Shown: in pieces, positions 26,252-37,922 of the stretch
Layout: each line of letters begins with the position of its first letter
Numbering within the stretch: position 1 is the stretch's first letter
DNA from: Litoditis marina
Taxonomy: Eukaryota > Nematoda > Chromadorea > Rhabditida > Rhabditidae
Length of the DNA: 64,000 nt
NCBI GenBank assembly: GCA_964036275.1
Contig: OZ038435.1
Location: forward strand, 28,873,521-28,937,520
Direction: 5' to 3'
The notes under the pieces: generated by a model
What the model saw: only the letters and a program-made list of their open reading frames with translations
What the model was told of the DNA's origin: nothing
The model's database searches: none
Position numbers and translations under genes: made by a program

Positions 26252-27915
26252 AATCGCGCGCAGCGCGAAGCGCTGTGCGAGATTTGTCTTTGGTCCGGTT
26301 AATGCGCGCCTCCGTTTTTTTAGTTTACCCTCAAAAAGGCCCAAACTTGCAAATCAAAACTTTTTATGCTTTGTTGATTTTTCATGGCATATGTACAAGC
26401 TATGTTCAAAATTTGAACAAAATTGATTGAGTTTGAGCCGAGTTATGACGTTATGCGCTTCATGCAGACCGCCAACTTCCGTCGTGTGTCAGTGTGTGTG
26501 TGTGATGTGTGTGTGTTGGTGCGCACTCCTGGGATATTTTTATGTGTGAACCGATTTGACTGAAAATTTGGGACACGATAGATACCCCACTCGAAGTTTG
26601 GGGGCGCAAACTTTTTCTCGAAAAAAATTATTTTTCATTAAGTTATAGGTCTTTGAAAATGTCTCTGCGTCTCTTCATTTCATGCACTCTCTCGCCCTCT
26701 CTGTCGCGGTAAATCAAATTGCGTTATAACTCAGCTCAGTCCTAACCAATTCAAGTAAAATTTGGAGTATGATACCACGACATGAACGGACATTGATTCA
26801 GATGTAAGTCTTCTACTGATGACGTCATCGAGGATTCTGGAGCTCGGATGACGTCATTTTTGAAAAGTGCAAAGTTGATGTCACATATGTTTTCAAATCA
26901 TGGTAATATCTTAGGAAGGGTCAATTAACGGTAAAACTCAATCTAACAGTGACGTATTCTGGGATTCTGGAGACCAGATGACGTCATTTTTGAAAAGTGC
27001 AAAGTTGACGTCACATATTATTTCAAATGCTGAAAATATCTTAAAAATGGTATATTAACGATGAAACTTTATCTAAATATGACTTATTCTGGAATTCAGA
27101 AGACCAGATGACGTCAACTTTTAAAAAAATTGACGTTAAATATGTTTTCGAATGCTGAAAGTTTCTTAAAAATGGTCAATTCACGATAAAACTTCATTCA
27201 AATATGACGTATTCTGGGATTCTGAAGGGCAGATAAATTAAGTTTTCAGAACTGTAATGTTGACGTCATATTTTTTTTCGAATGATGGTAATACTTGACA
27301 AGTCATTCATTAAGAAAACAATTTTATCTGCACCGTACAGATCAAACCACATACCTACGGCATGTGTACAAAAAGAGAAAAATTCATGAAAAAGTGGGGG
27401 CCCAACGACTGTGAGATTTGTCTTCTGCTGTGCGCCCCTTAGACAGCTACTCTCGAATGAAGCAGCTACTGCTACAAAAACCGGAAAATACTTGAATACT
27501 CAAGTATAACTGTTCATTACAAACATACAAAAGTCGTAAAATATTTTTTCAAACCTGTAAACTATAATATACAAATCACAGCTGTAAAAGAGAGAACAAC
27601 TGTTGAATAATATGCCAAGTGTTATAGCACCTAGAGTTGAAGTAAGGACCAAAACTGCAAATCATTGTGAACAAAACCAGAATCTCTATAGTTGACTACG
27701 TCGAGTTAACATCTGTGATTTGTATATTATAGTTTACAGGTTTGAAAAAATATTTTACGACTTTTGTATGTTTGTAATGAACAGTTATACTTGAGTATTC
27801 AAGTATTTTCCGGTTTTTGTAGCAGTAGCTGCTTCATTCGAGAGTAGCTGTCTAAGGGGCGCACAGCAGAAGACAAATCTCACAGTCGTTGGGCCCCCAC
27901 TTTTTCATGAATCAT
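26252..27915. mobile_element. Composite non-autonomous element, copy 2
   Basis: A second copy of the 15360-17472 element in the same orientation, about 1.66 kb. The head (26252-26820) has extra GTGTGT, the TGACGTCA array (26820-27300) has fewer units, and the palindromic tail has arms of about 27378-27590 and 27712-27908. It is intergenic. Unit number and loop sequence differ from copy 1. Confidence 0.8.
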
Positions 27916-28149
27916 CTATTACAAAGAGAATAATCTGCCAAAATTGAAAAAAAAATGTCGAATACTGCCACATTCCATTTACAAACTATTGACTACTTCT
28001 GTTTATTGTTTTTTTTCTGGATCCGAAACCAATATCTATAATCTCTATAACTATAATCAAATCAGAACTAAGATCCATGGTAATAGAGAGTAAGAAATAC
28101 GTAATGGCTGGAAGGTTGTTAACTGTTCCAATGGGAACGTTTACTAGTA

Positions 28150-28440
28150 AAAGCGGGGAACATTTATGAGTGGAACGGCTCGGCGGAACTCGAATTATGT
28201 TGTCGAGAGCGACGAGCGCATGGTCAATTGCGCATAACGTGTGCCCATTCGACATGACCCCCGTTGGTGCATCTTGTCCTGCCAATCGCGGCAATCTCGT
28301 TATGCAAATTCATGCCCCCGATCGATCACGAGCCTTCTTGTTTACAAAACAATGCAAATTGAGGACATTTTAATGTTGGATGAATGTCGCGCCGCCGGCC
28401 GGGCCCCCATATCAATGAGTCATCTGCTACCACAAATGTT
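28150..28440. promoter_or_regulatory. GC-richer island with two octamer (ATGCAAAT) sites
   Basis: This block stands out from the AT-rich surroundings (for example GCCGCCGGCCGGGCCCCC near 28390). It contains ATGCAAAT at about 28301-28308 and again near 28352, both on the plus strand. It lies about 3.5 kb upstream of the RhoGAP start and 0.8 kb upstream of the CISD3-like gene. I read it as a candidate regulatory region or noncoding first exon. ORFs across it look incidental. Confidence 0.35.
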
Positions 28441-29270
28441 CCCTTACAAACATTGTGAAATGAGATGTGCAAGGAAGAGAAAGTAGTGAGAAATGAAAGT
28501 ACTTGAGCGATGGATTTGCTACGATAGGTAGTAGATATTCATGAACTAGACTTTACACTTATTATTATATACAAAACTAAATTGGGAGCTGGGCTGCGGA
28601 AGACAAGCTTAACTACCACCAGTAAATAATCTTGTACAAGTTATATTCAGAAGAACATCGAGTGAAAATGAATGTAATGATACAAACTATTGCGTTTGAA
28701 AAACAAACGCAGAGAACAACATCATCAAATCGAACTCGATTCCCACACCATATCGATCGAATGTCAGATGTCTACACCATGAAAGTTGTCGGCTAGATCA
28801 TGGGCCACAGTCACAGAAAAACCTTTTAAGCCTTTTGATAGATCAAAAATACAGTAATCAATATGTAGAAAAAGATATACGTTGAATTTAATTAAAAAAC
28901 GCTAAGACATTTTAGGGCGGAGCTTATAGCAAAAACTGCGCCGCCGTTGCAAACGTTGGACATATATTAAAATCGTGCGGCAATGGGCACTATTCATTTT
29001 TCACAGAAAAAACTCAAATAATACGATGTTTTCAAGTGTATCATTTTAACTAAGCTTTGTTACTTTGTCGAATTATAATTTTGTGCCACCCACTCCGCTA
29101 CAGCGCTGTGTTATGTATAGAATGTGAAGTTTTCCCGCAACAATTCCATCCCTCTATGCTATGATTAAAAAAAGAAGCCCTTATTGTTTGTTATTGTGAC
29201 ACACTGAAGTGGGCTCAGACTTTAATGTTCCATAGTTTCGATCTATTATGGAATTATTTCTGATTTCCAG

Positions 29271-31289
29271 ATGGTCCACCAATCTGTCGTGGTGCGAACG
29301 TCTTTGAGTATCGCCAGCTTCAGTCAGAAGACCGGTTTTGGTCCGAATAGATTATTTCGGAAGGGTTCCCACTTCGTAGGCACAGAACCGAAGACACTCA
29401 AGTATCATATGGTAGGTGACTCAGTATTCAAACAAAGTAATTCTGTTTAAATGGCTCGAGGGGCAGAAAGCTGTAGGTAGCTGAAGATGAAGTATGCATG
29501 CCCGATTTCTCCGTTTTTCGTACAACACGATCCATCATGAGCTCTGTGTTCTTCTATTTTATACGCGTTGGTCTCATTTTTGCATTCCCCTCTTCTCTTT
29601 ACGGAACGCAATGACTACATAAAATTATAAGAAAAACTAGGAAGTTGAAATTATTATACAAAACCACGTCGCTTGTATAAACAAGCTCAACTAACTGTTG
29701 ATATTGGGCTATATATGTTAAGGTCTATGTTGCGAAAATGAACGCGTTTTCGGATAAATTACGTCAAGTTTCATGGTTTGCATCAAAAACTTACGGTATT
29801 TCAAATTGCAATGAAAATTGTCCTGTTTTTCAATATATGTTTTTCTACAGTTTTTCTACGTTCCAGCTCCAAGATAAGAAAGCTGGCGAACCATATGGTC
29901 TTCAAGGTAACAATCACGAGTTACCCGGTACCGGCAAAGTTCACAGTAAATTACCCACCAAAGTTAGTTTCCTCAGACGTTTTTCGATTTTTCGTGTAAC
30001 GCCGAAATTGGCTAATCTCTGATAGTTCTCTAGGTTCATGGCTATTTATTAACACGAATGACCAGCATTGAAACACCCTGTTTGTAAAATTCAAATGATA
30101 TACTCTTGTTTACTCATAATTTTGTCTTTCACTTATCTCGTTGAACTAGCTGCTTAGTTTCAAGATTTTCGTCCGTGTCGAGCTGCTTAGTTATTTTAGA
30201 GAAAATCATATATTTTGTGATTTTCTGGTTTTCATGACCAAAAATTTTCCTAAAGCTATTTACTTTCACCTAGTTGAACACTGTTTCTTATAAGTTCCGT
30301 CTTAAATGTGCTCGATTTTACAGGTGCACATGAAAAAGGACAAAGTATATTCGTGGTGTGCTTGCGGTTACAGTGGGAGTCAGGTAATTAATTCTGTCTT
30401 CATTTAAACATTCCTTGTTTAATGAAGTAAATCAAAAAAATTTCCAGACGCGTATGACTGTTATTATCATTGTGCGATTCGAGAATCAAAAATGAACCTT
30501 ATTACATGCGGTTACGACTGAAATACATGAATTCATGCAATTGTTGATTCTAGCCACTCTGTGACGGTTCCCATAATTCCATCCGAGTTCCCAATCTCAA
30601 GTTGAAGCCAGTTCGATTCATTCCTCAGGAAGATATGACAGTATGGTTGTGCAATTGCAAGCAGACGAAAAACAGGTTAGTTTTTTGAGCAAGTCAATAA
30701 TTCTTGATTTGTTCACCCCCACCCCTAGAGTCTGAAAAACGCTACATACTTCATGCAAACGTGACTAACTATGAGTTGTAGATTATACTAGAGTTTCTAA
30801 TTTGTCAAACATAGCTTTCAACTTTCAGCTGACTTCTGCAATACGCGGCGTTAAACTACAGGTATAGTAGAAAGGAATAATGTGAAAGTAGAAGAATGAG
30901 GACTTGCTTATTCAGTTAAATATTTACTGAGAATGTGTGGAATATTGATAGTTTATAGTTCCGCTTCACGCATTTGGGCATAAAGTTGAGAATCGGCATA
31001 ATTGTAATGCATCAGCCGGATTGCCTGGCATATCATCTTGGAGACCTATAAATGAATCAATTTTTACTAAGAATGAACACATATCGCAGACTAATCGGAC
31101 TCGATTTTCACAGATTCGCTTACCCTGATAACCTGGTGCTGGGTCTTAAAATAACCATCGACTTAGAATAGCGAGCTTTTGTATGATAATTGTTCAGCCT
31201 TCATTGAGATTCTGGTTTGCAGGCCGTTTTGCGATGGAACTCACAAGACACTGGTCGACGAAGACAAGAAAGCGGGTCTATTTGACTAG
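29271..31289 (+). CDS. CISD3: Mitochondrial CDGSH iron-sulfur protein (CISD3-like, two CDGSH motifs)
   Basis: Five exons (29271-29411, 29867-29962, 30324-30383, 30554-30675, 31223-31289) join in phase to 161 aa. Two CDGSH-type modules are present: CAC with PLCDGSH (Cys91, Cys93, Cys102, His106) and CNC with PFCDGTH (Cys132, Cys134, Cys143, His147). Each supplies the 3Cys-1His ligands for a 2Fe-2S cluster. A tandem pair without a membrane anchor is typical of CISD3 (MiNT) in the mitochondrial matrix. CISD1 and CISD2 carry one motif and a transmembrane segment. The N-terminus is basic and hydroxylated, fitting a presequence. Exon 2 has two open frames; the phase of its neighbours selects the one encoding LQDKKAGEPY. 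The ATG directly follows a CCAG acceptor. Confidence 0.93.
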
Positions 31290-31444
31290 GAGAAGCTCAT
31301 TTTCACAATTATTGCTGGCATAACAATATTTCACAGATCATTGATGAGCAATGGTAACCTCCGTAGTGTATAAAGATAGTGCAGTTAGAGAATTCCGTTA
31401 GGTAATTGTTCTGTTAATAATATTTTGTTTTGTTTGTTACAATG

Positions 31445-31450
31445 AATAAA
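31445..31450 (+). terminator. Candidate poly(A) signal AATAAA for the CISD3-like gene
   Basis: AATAAA lies about 156 nt beyond the CISD3-like stop codon, in AT-rich sequence with TTTGTTTTGTTTG just upstream. No competing signal was noticed nearer the stop. Confidence 0.35.
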
Positions 31451-32498
31451 TATCAAATAATGTCGCTTGTCCAGTATATACTCAGGACGCTCAGCACAGT
31501 ACGACCTCATTACAAGCATATAAGAGTTATATGTATTTCCAAGGTAACTGCAGAATTGAGTACAATAATAGAGATCAATCATCCTATGCTCACTGGTTGG
31601 CGCCCTTTAAACTTTGTCGCCCATGTGCATTTCTGTCAATAATGGGGTAACCCTTCAGAGTAAACCTTAAGGTTAGCCATGTGATATCTCAGGAAAAAGT
31701 AAAATTATCGACAATCCTTGTTTTAGGCGTCGCGCTAGAATGATCGGGCGGAAATTGTGGGGAAAAATGCTCAGTGAACGGTGCCACACCAAATCGTCTT
31801 GAATCAGGGTCGAAACCATTTTGACTGTCACCATTACCCATAACTTTGTGATGCCATCTGAAAGTTTTAATGACAACAACTATTTTTGTTTCAAATAAAT
31901 ATAACATTATTACAACCGACTTCTAATAGTCTTGCCTTAGACATTGCAAACATTTGTCCATCCAGCCCTTTTCCATGCATGATCTCGTAAAAACTAGGAA
32001 AATGAAACTAAACATCATGTGAAAGCTGTTAATGTGAACTCCACATGATATACTGTTGTACCTAGCGTAGTGCGAAAATATGTCAAACGATTATGGTATC
32101 GCCTTTTAAGTTTCCGCCCGATCTTATCTCTAGGTTTCGTTTTTATTCCTTGGCTTTAATGAGTGAAAGAAACTGAACAAGCACATTTACAAAAAGTATG
32201 GTTCCTCAAAGAGATCAGGTTTTCGTAGTATAAACGGTGTAAGTCGAGTTCTAAATGCTCCAACCATCCATATGTTGTTCAAGAAAACTTTTCCGGTTTG
32301 TGTGTCTGGAATCTCAAGTTTCGATGATAGAGGCGAGCTTCGAGACACACTTTGATGGGATATTTCCTTGAGAGTCACAAAACTAAATTGTAGTTTGGTC
32401 AGATGTGACGGGACTTCGAATTTTTAGTAGTTTAGGTAGAATCTAATCTTGCCAGTATTCTCTCAACGGACAGCATCTAAGTTGGTGATAGAAATAGG
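31451..32498. other. Spacer without recognised gene
   Basis: About 1 kb between the CISD3-like 3' end and the first palindromic element. Several short ORFs occur on both strands but none shows a domain, splice-compatible continuation or biased composition. Confidence 0.4.
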
Positions 32499-32624
32499 TT
32501 AAAGAAGGTCGATTATGTGGTCCATCCAATCTCAACGCTTCAGTCCTTTGAACTGAATTTTTTTTCAATTACAGTTTAAAGGACCGTTGACACGGAATTT
32601 GTCCACATAATCGTCCTGCTTTAA
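32499..32624. mobile_element. TTAA-flanked palindromic MITE, copy 1
   Basis: Begins TTAAAGAAGGTCGATTATG and ends with the near-complement CATAATCGTCCTGCTTTAA. The inner halves carry CAGTCCTTT and AAAGGACCG. It belongs to the family also seen at 34657, 37024, 56025 and 60755. Confidence 0.8.
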
Positions 32625-32715
32625 TGACTTTGCAGAAATTTTAGAATAGCCGGCAAAACTGAATATATATCGCGGCTACGCTAAATGTTTTTATTCTGAC
32701 AGTATATAAGACGAT

Positions 32716-33968
32716 TGTAACGATTAAGGTTCCCTCTTAACCTTACGTCTTTAGATGACAGAATAGAACAAACATTATACGATAGTAATGTTCATTCGAC
32801 CGGCCAGTTGGTCTGCCGGGGGGAGAATGCGATATCACATCAATCAGGATGACCCCTCGCAGAGGGGCAGCGCCACATAATATGCCTAGTTACAATATCG
32901 ATCTCAGGAATCATACTATACCATGACATCCCCCTCCTTTCGAGAGTGAAACGTCCTCGTGAACAAGATGTTAAACTAAGCAACTATCAACATGGTTAGT
33001 ATGATACAAACAAAACTAAAGGATTCTCCTATCTGTCAAATGTATGCCAATCTCACAAGCAAATGAAATTTCTACACAACAAGTATGCAGCTCCACTCTT
33101 TACACTATTAACCATAACAACAATAATAACATAATACTACAAACCTAGCACGACCAACCAGTATAGATAACTTTAATGTATGGTAGAGTGGGTGATCTAA
33201 CAAATAACAATGCTTGGAGACGTCAGTCTGTCAATAAAATAAACGACACAAATCAAAAGGGGCTGCTGACTAATTGATAAACTTTTCAACTGAATATTTC
33301 TACAATGCAAGAAACTCTATCTCAATAATAATGTACAACACTGCTAAGTTATATTTAATAACTATAAATTATATGGGTGGCTCTTTGGCTCATCTCTCAT
33401 ATATCAAATAAAGGTCGACTACTTTGGTCGCCTATTGCTGTCAAAAAACATACTCATCTGGTATTTAGGCTCTTTGGCCGACAGCTGCAGTGGAACTTCT
33501 TGAATAATAGTCAGAAATCAACCAAAATGTAGATAAAAAATGTAGATAAAAGAATGACTGTTGAAGGTCGTAGTCATTGAAATAATAGGAATTTCGACTG
33601 TCGAAATAGTAAATACAGAACTGACGGAGGGATGGCGATGGTGTAGCGGTATTATCCGGAGCCGTAGAATAAGAATTCTACGCCTGACTAAGGTTTGTTG
33701 GAAGCACAGGTGAAAGGTATGTGCAAACCTTAGTCAGCCTCACCGGGAATCTCCATGTAACGATTAAGGTTCCCTCTTAACCTTACGTCTTTAGATGACA
33801 GAATAGAACAAACATTATACGATAGTAATGTTCATTCGACCGGCCAGTTGGTCTGCCGGGGGGAGAATGCGATATCACATCAATCAGGATGACCCCTCGC
33901 AGAGGGGCAGCGCCACATAATATGCCTAGTTACAATATCGATCTCAGGAATCATACTATACCATGACA
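32716..33968. mobile_element. Non-autonomous LTR element (TRIM-like) with identical 213-bp LTRs
   Basis: Direct repeats 32716-32928 and 33756-33968 are each 213 bp and identical by eye, start TGTAAC and end GACA (TG...CA). The element is bounded by a 4-bp target duplication, CGAT, at 32712-32715 and 33969-33972. The internal part (827 bp) encodes no gag or pol. Identical LTRs imply recent insertion. It is intergenic, between the CISD3-like and GT31 genes. An autonomous partner must supply the enzymes. No clear tRNA primer-binding site or polypurine tract was identified. Confidence 0.88.
33625..33740. other. Structured tRNA-like segment just inside the 3' LTR
   Basis: A box-A-like stretch TGGTGTAGCGG (about 33639) is followed by an 8-bp hairpin (33663-33670 with 33675-33682, loop AAGA). 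Next comes a 14-bp stem (33684-33697 with 33724-33737). It ends 18 nt before the 3' LTR. No box B was found, so this is not a complete tRNA. It could be a tRNA-derived fragment or an RNA packaging/dimerisation structure. Confidence 0.5.
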
Positions 33969-34244
33969 CGATGTTCATCAACAAAAAAACTCGCCAAAAC
34001 CAATATTCTAAATTCTGGAACTTTGTGGTTTGCAAATCGTTGTTTCTCCTGAGATCAACACTATTATGACGTGTTTCATTCACTTTTTCCAAGTTGCACT
34101 TCAGATTTGCTCCGGTCATATTTGAAGTTCTTCCATTCTGAATCGATAAAAAATCACTTTGACACGAGTTTATGTGTATTACATGTTACAGGAATATATT
34201 TCAGTACAAGACACAGTTGTATCCCCACTACTTCACTTCACAAA

Positions 34245-37200
34245 ATGCGCTTAACAATTGTGTACTATTCGCTAGCACTCTGCTCGTTCGTATTGTCGGT
34301 CTTTATCTTTATCATTGATCACTCTAGTTCACGAAAGGAGGTAGGTGAAAGAGAGAGAAAAAGGAAGAAGAGAGAAGAAGATCAAGAGTTGAACTTCTTT
34401 CTTGAAGCTTGAAAGCCGTTTCTCTATAATTTGGATCGATGAAAAAACATGAAATCTCAAGATACTGATAGTGTACTGGTGGTCCCTTACTATCACTCAA
34501 AAAAAGGAAATCAGTCGAGAACCAAGCCTTTCATGATCCAACCTATCTTAAGGGTTACTGTATCGCAAAACTGTTGGTCAATTGATGAATTCGGTTTAAT
34601 ACACACAACCTCAATCTTGATTAGAACAAAAAGAGGCATAGATAACTGAAACACTTTTAAAGAAGGACGATTATGTGGACCAATCCCATTACATCGGTCC
34701 TTTAAACTGCAATTGAAAAATATATTGCGGTTTAAAGGACTGAAGCGTTGCGATTGGACCACATAATCGTCCTTCTTTAAAGATGTCAATTGTTACGTGA
34801 TAAAATTTATGATACGTTTTACGGACGTTTTGCGGACATTCTGCATGAAATAGGTACGTGTTGTGGCTTCCGCGTTGTTGCCGTACTCAAACTTGCTCAG
34901 AAACGACCCAAGTTGCGAAATTTTCACTAATTCTAACTGTTTTGTTCATTTTTCGTTCCCATGTCCATGTGTCCACTGATAACTCAAATCTTCAGATTAA
35001 AGAGGTACGGTCTCTTTAAATTTCAGCCAGTTTTCTTCTCCAATTTTCTGAGAAGAACCACTTCTCCTTGCTCGAATTTGGAATTGCTGGTAGTGGTTTT
35101 CACTAGAACTGATTTCGTTGTTCGAAACGAATGGCGAAACAAATATGGATCGTTCAAGCAAAAGGTACCGGTTTGAAAATGTGTTTCTGTGCTGGAAATA
35201 AAGGGCACTTTATAGTTGCGGTACCATTCCCATGGAGACTTGGCAGCGTGCCAATGAATAATCCAGATTATTTTTCACCACTTTGTAGTTTTTCTGAAAA
35301 CTGCAAATCTCTGTTAGCGCTTGTTCAGTTTCATAAAAAACACGTACACGAAGGAATCAGAAGATGTTGTCACGATGCAGTGGGGTCTCATTGAGAAGGA
35401 AACGAACCATGATAATGTTCACGATATCAATTCAATGCATTGACACTTTGTTGTTGAAGCCAAACTATAATGAACTGGAATTTCGAGTTACGAGTTGAAC
35501 TAGAAACCCGGAAGCTCTTTTTCCAGAACTCGAAGGACTCGAAAGACTCGAAATTCGTAATTCGATTAACAATAGTTGATAAGTATTTCCATTCGGTATT
35601 CTCCTAATTTCTTGCTTTTCGTACGACAAGAATCAAGATACATGTTACTGAGTGATTTAACCTAAAGGATGGTTAAGGACTCAAAAACTATCCGTGAGGG
35701 CTAGTTGTATATATAAGTAGTTTGAGCTGGTGGGAGCATGTAGTACGAATTTCCACCAAACAGCGACGGGTTCAAACTACAACCACAGCTCAATAGAGCA
35801 ACATAAACCGTGAAGTTTCGCTATAGTATGAGCAATTCAATTTTTTTCAATAATTCATTTCAGTATCGATTTGACATGATATTCCCAGTTGGGGTTTCGT
35901 CGGTTGCAGATGTCAACCTCTCTGAGAAAATAGTTGGAGAACAGGCTCGATTCGGTGACCTACTCCAAGACAACTACACAGATTCTTACAGAAACCTACC
36001 GCAAAAGGCTAGTTATTTGTTTTTTACGACGAAATGGAAGGGGATGTACATGTTCTCTTTTGAAGTTGACAAAAAGAAAAATTCAGGTCATTCGGACGGA
36101 AAATTTGGGTGCGTTCCAATGAAATGTCGGATGAATGCTTTCCTAAAAACGATTTATTTTGTTCCCGCTCCCATTATGTCACCAAACTCAACACATTTTC
36201 TTGAATGACCGGCTAATTGAGCTTACAAAAAGCCCCGGATTTTTGTGTGATTCAACTTCTCTCCTTCAGAGTTTGTCTTTTCTGCGATTCGTCCAACGCA
36301 ACTGCTCAGGTGTTCCCTTTATTCTCAAAATAGACGAAGATTCAATTTTTGACGTCGAAGCACTCTCCGAGAAGTTGGCGTTTCTATCGAGAAACGGAAC
36401 AAAACCATCCTCTCCAACTCAAAAAGTTGTCGATGAACCAACTATTTGGTGTCATGTAATCACAAACTCTTCTGTGGGACGGGAAGGAAAATGGTAAGTC
36501 AGTTCATACAATGTTTCTCATGAGAACCTGATAAACATGAAATACCTGCCAACTCTCACAGTTATAACATGACAATCACCACAATCTCATGAAAAGTTGA
36601 TGATATTTCATGAGTTAAACTTGTAAGGCTCACATTTACTGTTCATTCATGTTTACCCAAAGGAAGCGAGCTGACACTGATTTTTTCATTAAGTGAGGTC
36701 TTCCGAACCTAGAATGTCAGTGCGGAGATTGCAGTTAATACTAGACAGTCACAGATTCTGTGAAGTTAGATCAGAAGTTGAGATGTAAGAAAGATACAAC
36801 CATTATCTATCCTGTATTCAGTGTATTTAGGGCAGTGTCCGTTACTGAAGAGCCGGCAGATTTCTACCCTCCTTACTGCAGGGGAGTCGCGTACAACATG
36901 ACGAGTTCTGTCGTAGATAGACTCCTCTCCGCAGTCCCACGTACGGATTTGTTGTGGGTGAGACAGAACAACTCACAGAACGCGATGCGATTTCGTCACA
37001 TGCGTGTCCCGAAATGAAAGTGGCACGATCATGTGAACCAATCTCGTGTCAACGGTCCTTTAAACTGCAATTGAAACATGTATTGCAGTTGAAAGGACTG
37101 AAGTGTTGCGATTGGACCACATAATTGTTCTTCTTCAACTATGATATGAAATACAACTAGTGAATGAAGGAGCCAGTGGAATCTGTCATTTGAGACCGTA

Positions 37201-37922
37201 TCCACGTACACGGTACACCTCTCTTTCTCTCTCAAAACCTGGGTCTCGTCAAACAAACGCTATTTTTCTGATCTAACCTACTAGGACAACAGTCTCGCAA
37301 AACAGTGCGCGAATTTAGGTACGCACGTTTGGATAATACTCCGAAAGCTGGACATATCGATCTAATCCATTCTAACACGTAATTGACGCAATTTTTTCGG
37401 GATTCTCAAAACCCAATCGTTTTTTTACTGGAATTTCAAAAAGCAACAATGGAAAAACCTCGATTTGTAAGTTACTGTGCCTTTGTTTGGTAACAATTTT
37501 GGTAACCCCTTTTCAGCTCACCTGACCGGTAACCGGAAGGTTATCCTACACCAGAACCCGACTTTGGTAAATTTAACGGGCAACCCGTTTGACCCCAGTA
37601 AACGTCAATTAGTTGACATAAAAAAGTGTTAAGAAGGAAAAACTAGTTTTTGGTACTACATGTACTACTACATTATTGATTGTAAGAAAATAAACGTTTC
37701 CAGATAGATGATGTGTATGTGACTGGCTACTTGGTTCGAACCAGTAAAGTGAGCTTGGTCGACATAACAGAGCACTTTGCCCTGCAACCTGGCGACCGAA
37801 AGCCCGCTCCTAAGAAAAGGATAATCTTCCGCGAACCAGGGAAGTCCGGATTGTTTGTTCGCTGCTGGAGACTATTGTTTTCTAATCTGATACAGTTACA
37901 TAGTTTCTTTCACTTCCACTGA
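34245..37922 (+). CDS. GT31 beta-1,3-glycosyltransferase (galactosyltransferase-like), type II membrane protein
   Basis: Six exons (34245-34340, 35027-35164, 35864-36007, 36270-36493, 36831-36957, 37704-37922) give 315 aa. The N-terminus has one transmembrane signal anchor (about residues 4-25, FVLSVFIFII), as in Golgi enzymes. Family motifs in order: RNEWRNKYG (usual RxxWRxTW), FGDLLQDNYTDSYRNLPQK, the DxD metal site in FILKIDEDS, YPPYCRGVAYNMT, and IDDVYVTGY (usual EDVYVG). These enzymes transfer Gal or GlcNAc from UDP-sugar in beta-1,3 linkage. The acceptor cannot be predicted. Intron 3 appears to use a GC donor (36008). A 9-nt micro-exon near 35006 between exons 1 and 2 is possible. Introns 1 and 5 each contain a MITE. 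Confidence 0.88.
34657..34780. mobile_element. TTAA-flanked palindromic MITE, copy 2 (GT31 intron 1)
   Basis: Starts TTAAAGAAGGACGATTATG and ends with the complementary CATAATCGTCCTTCTTTAA. It is nearly perfectly palindromic over about 124 bp. Confidence 0.85.
37024..37138. mobile_element. TTAA-family MITE, degenerate copy 3 (GT31 intron 5)
   Basis: Carries the family core (GGTCCTTTAAACTGCAATTG and a diverged complement ending ACCACATAATTGTTCTTCTT), but the left TTAA terminus is lost. Confidence 0.65.

Noticed and set aside
29868..29999. Alternative frame of CISD3-like exon 2 (SKIRKLANHM...)
   Set aside because: Its phase does not match exon 1 or exon 3. The LQDKKAGEPY frame joins both.
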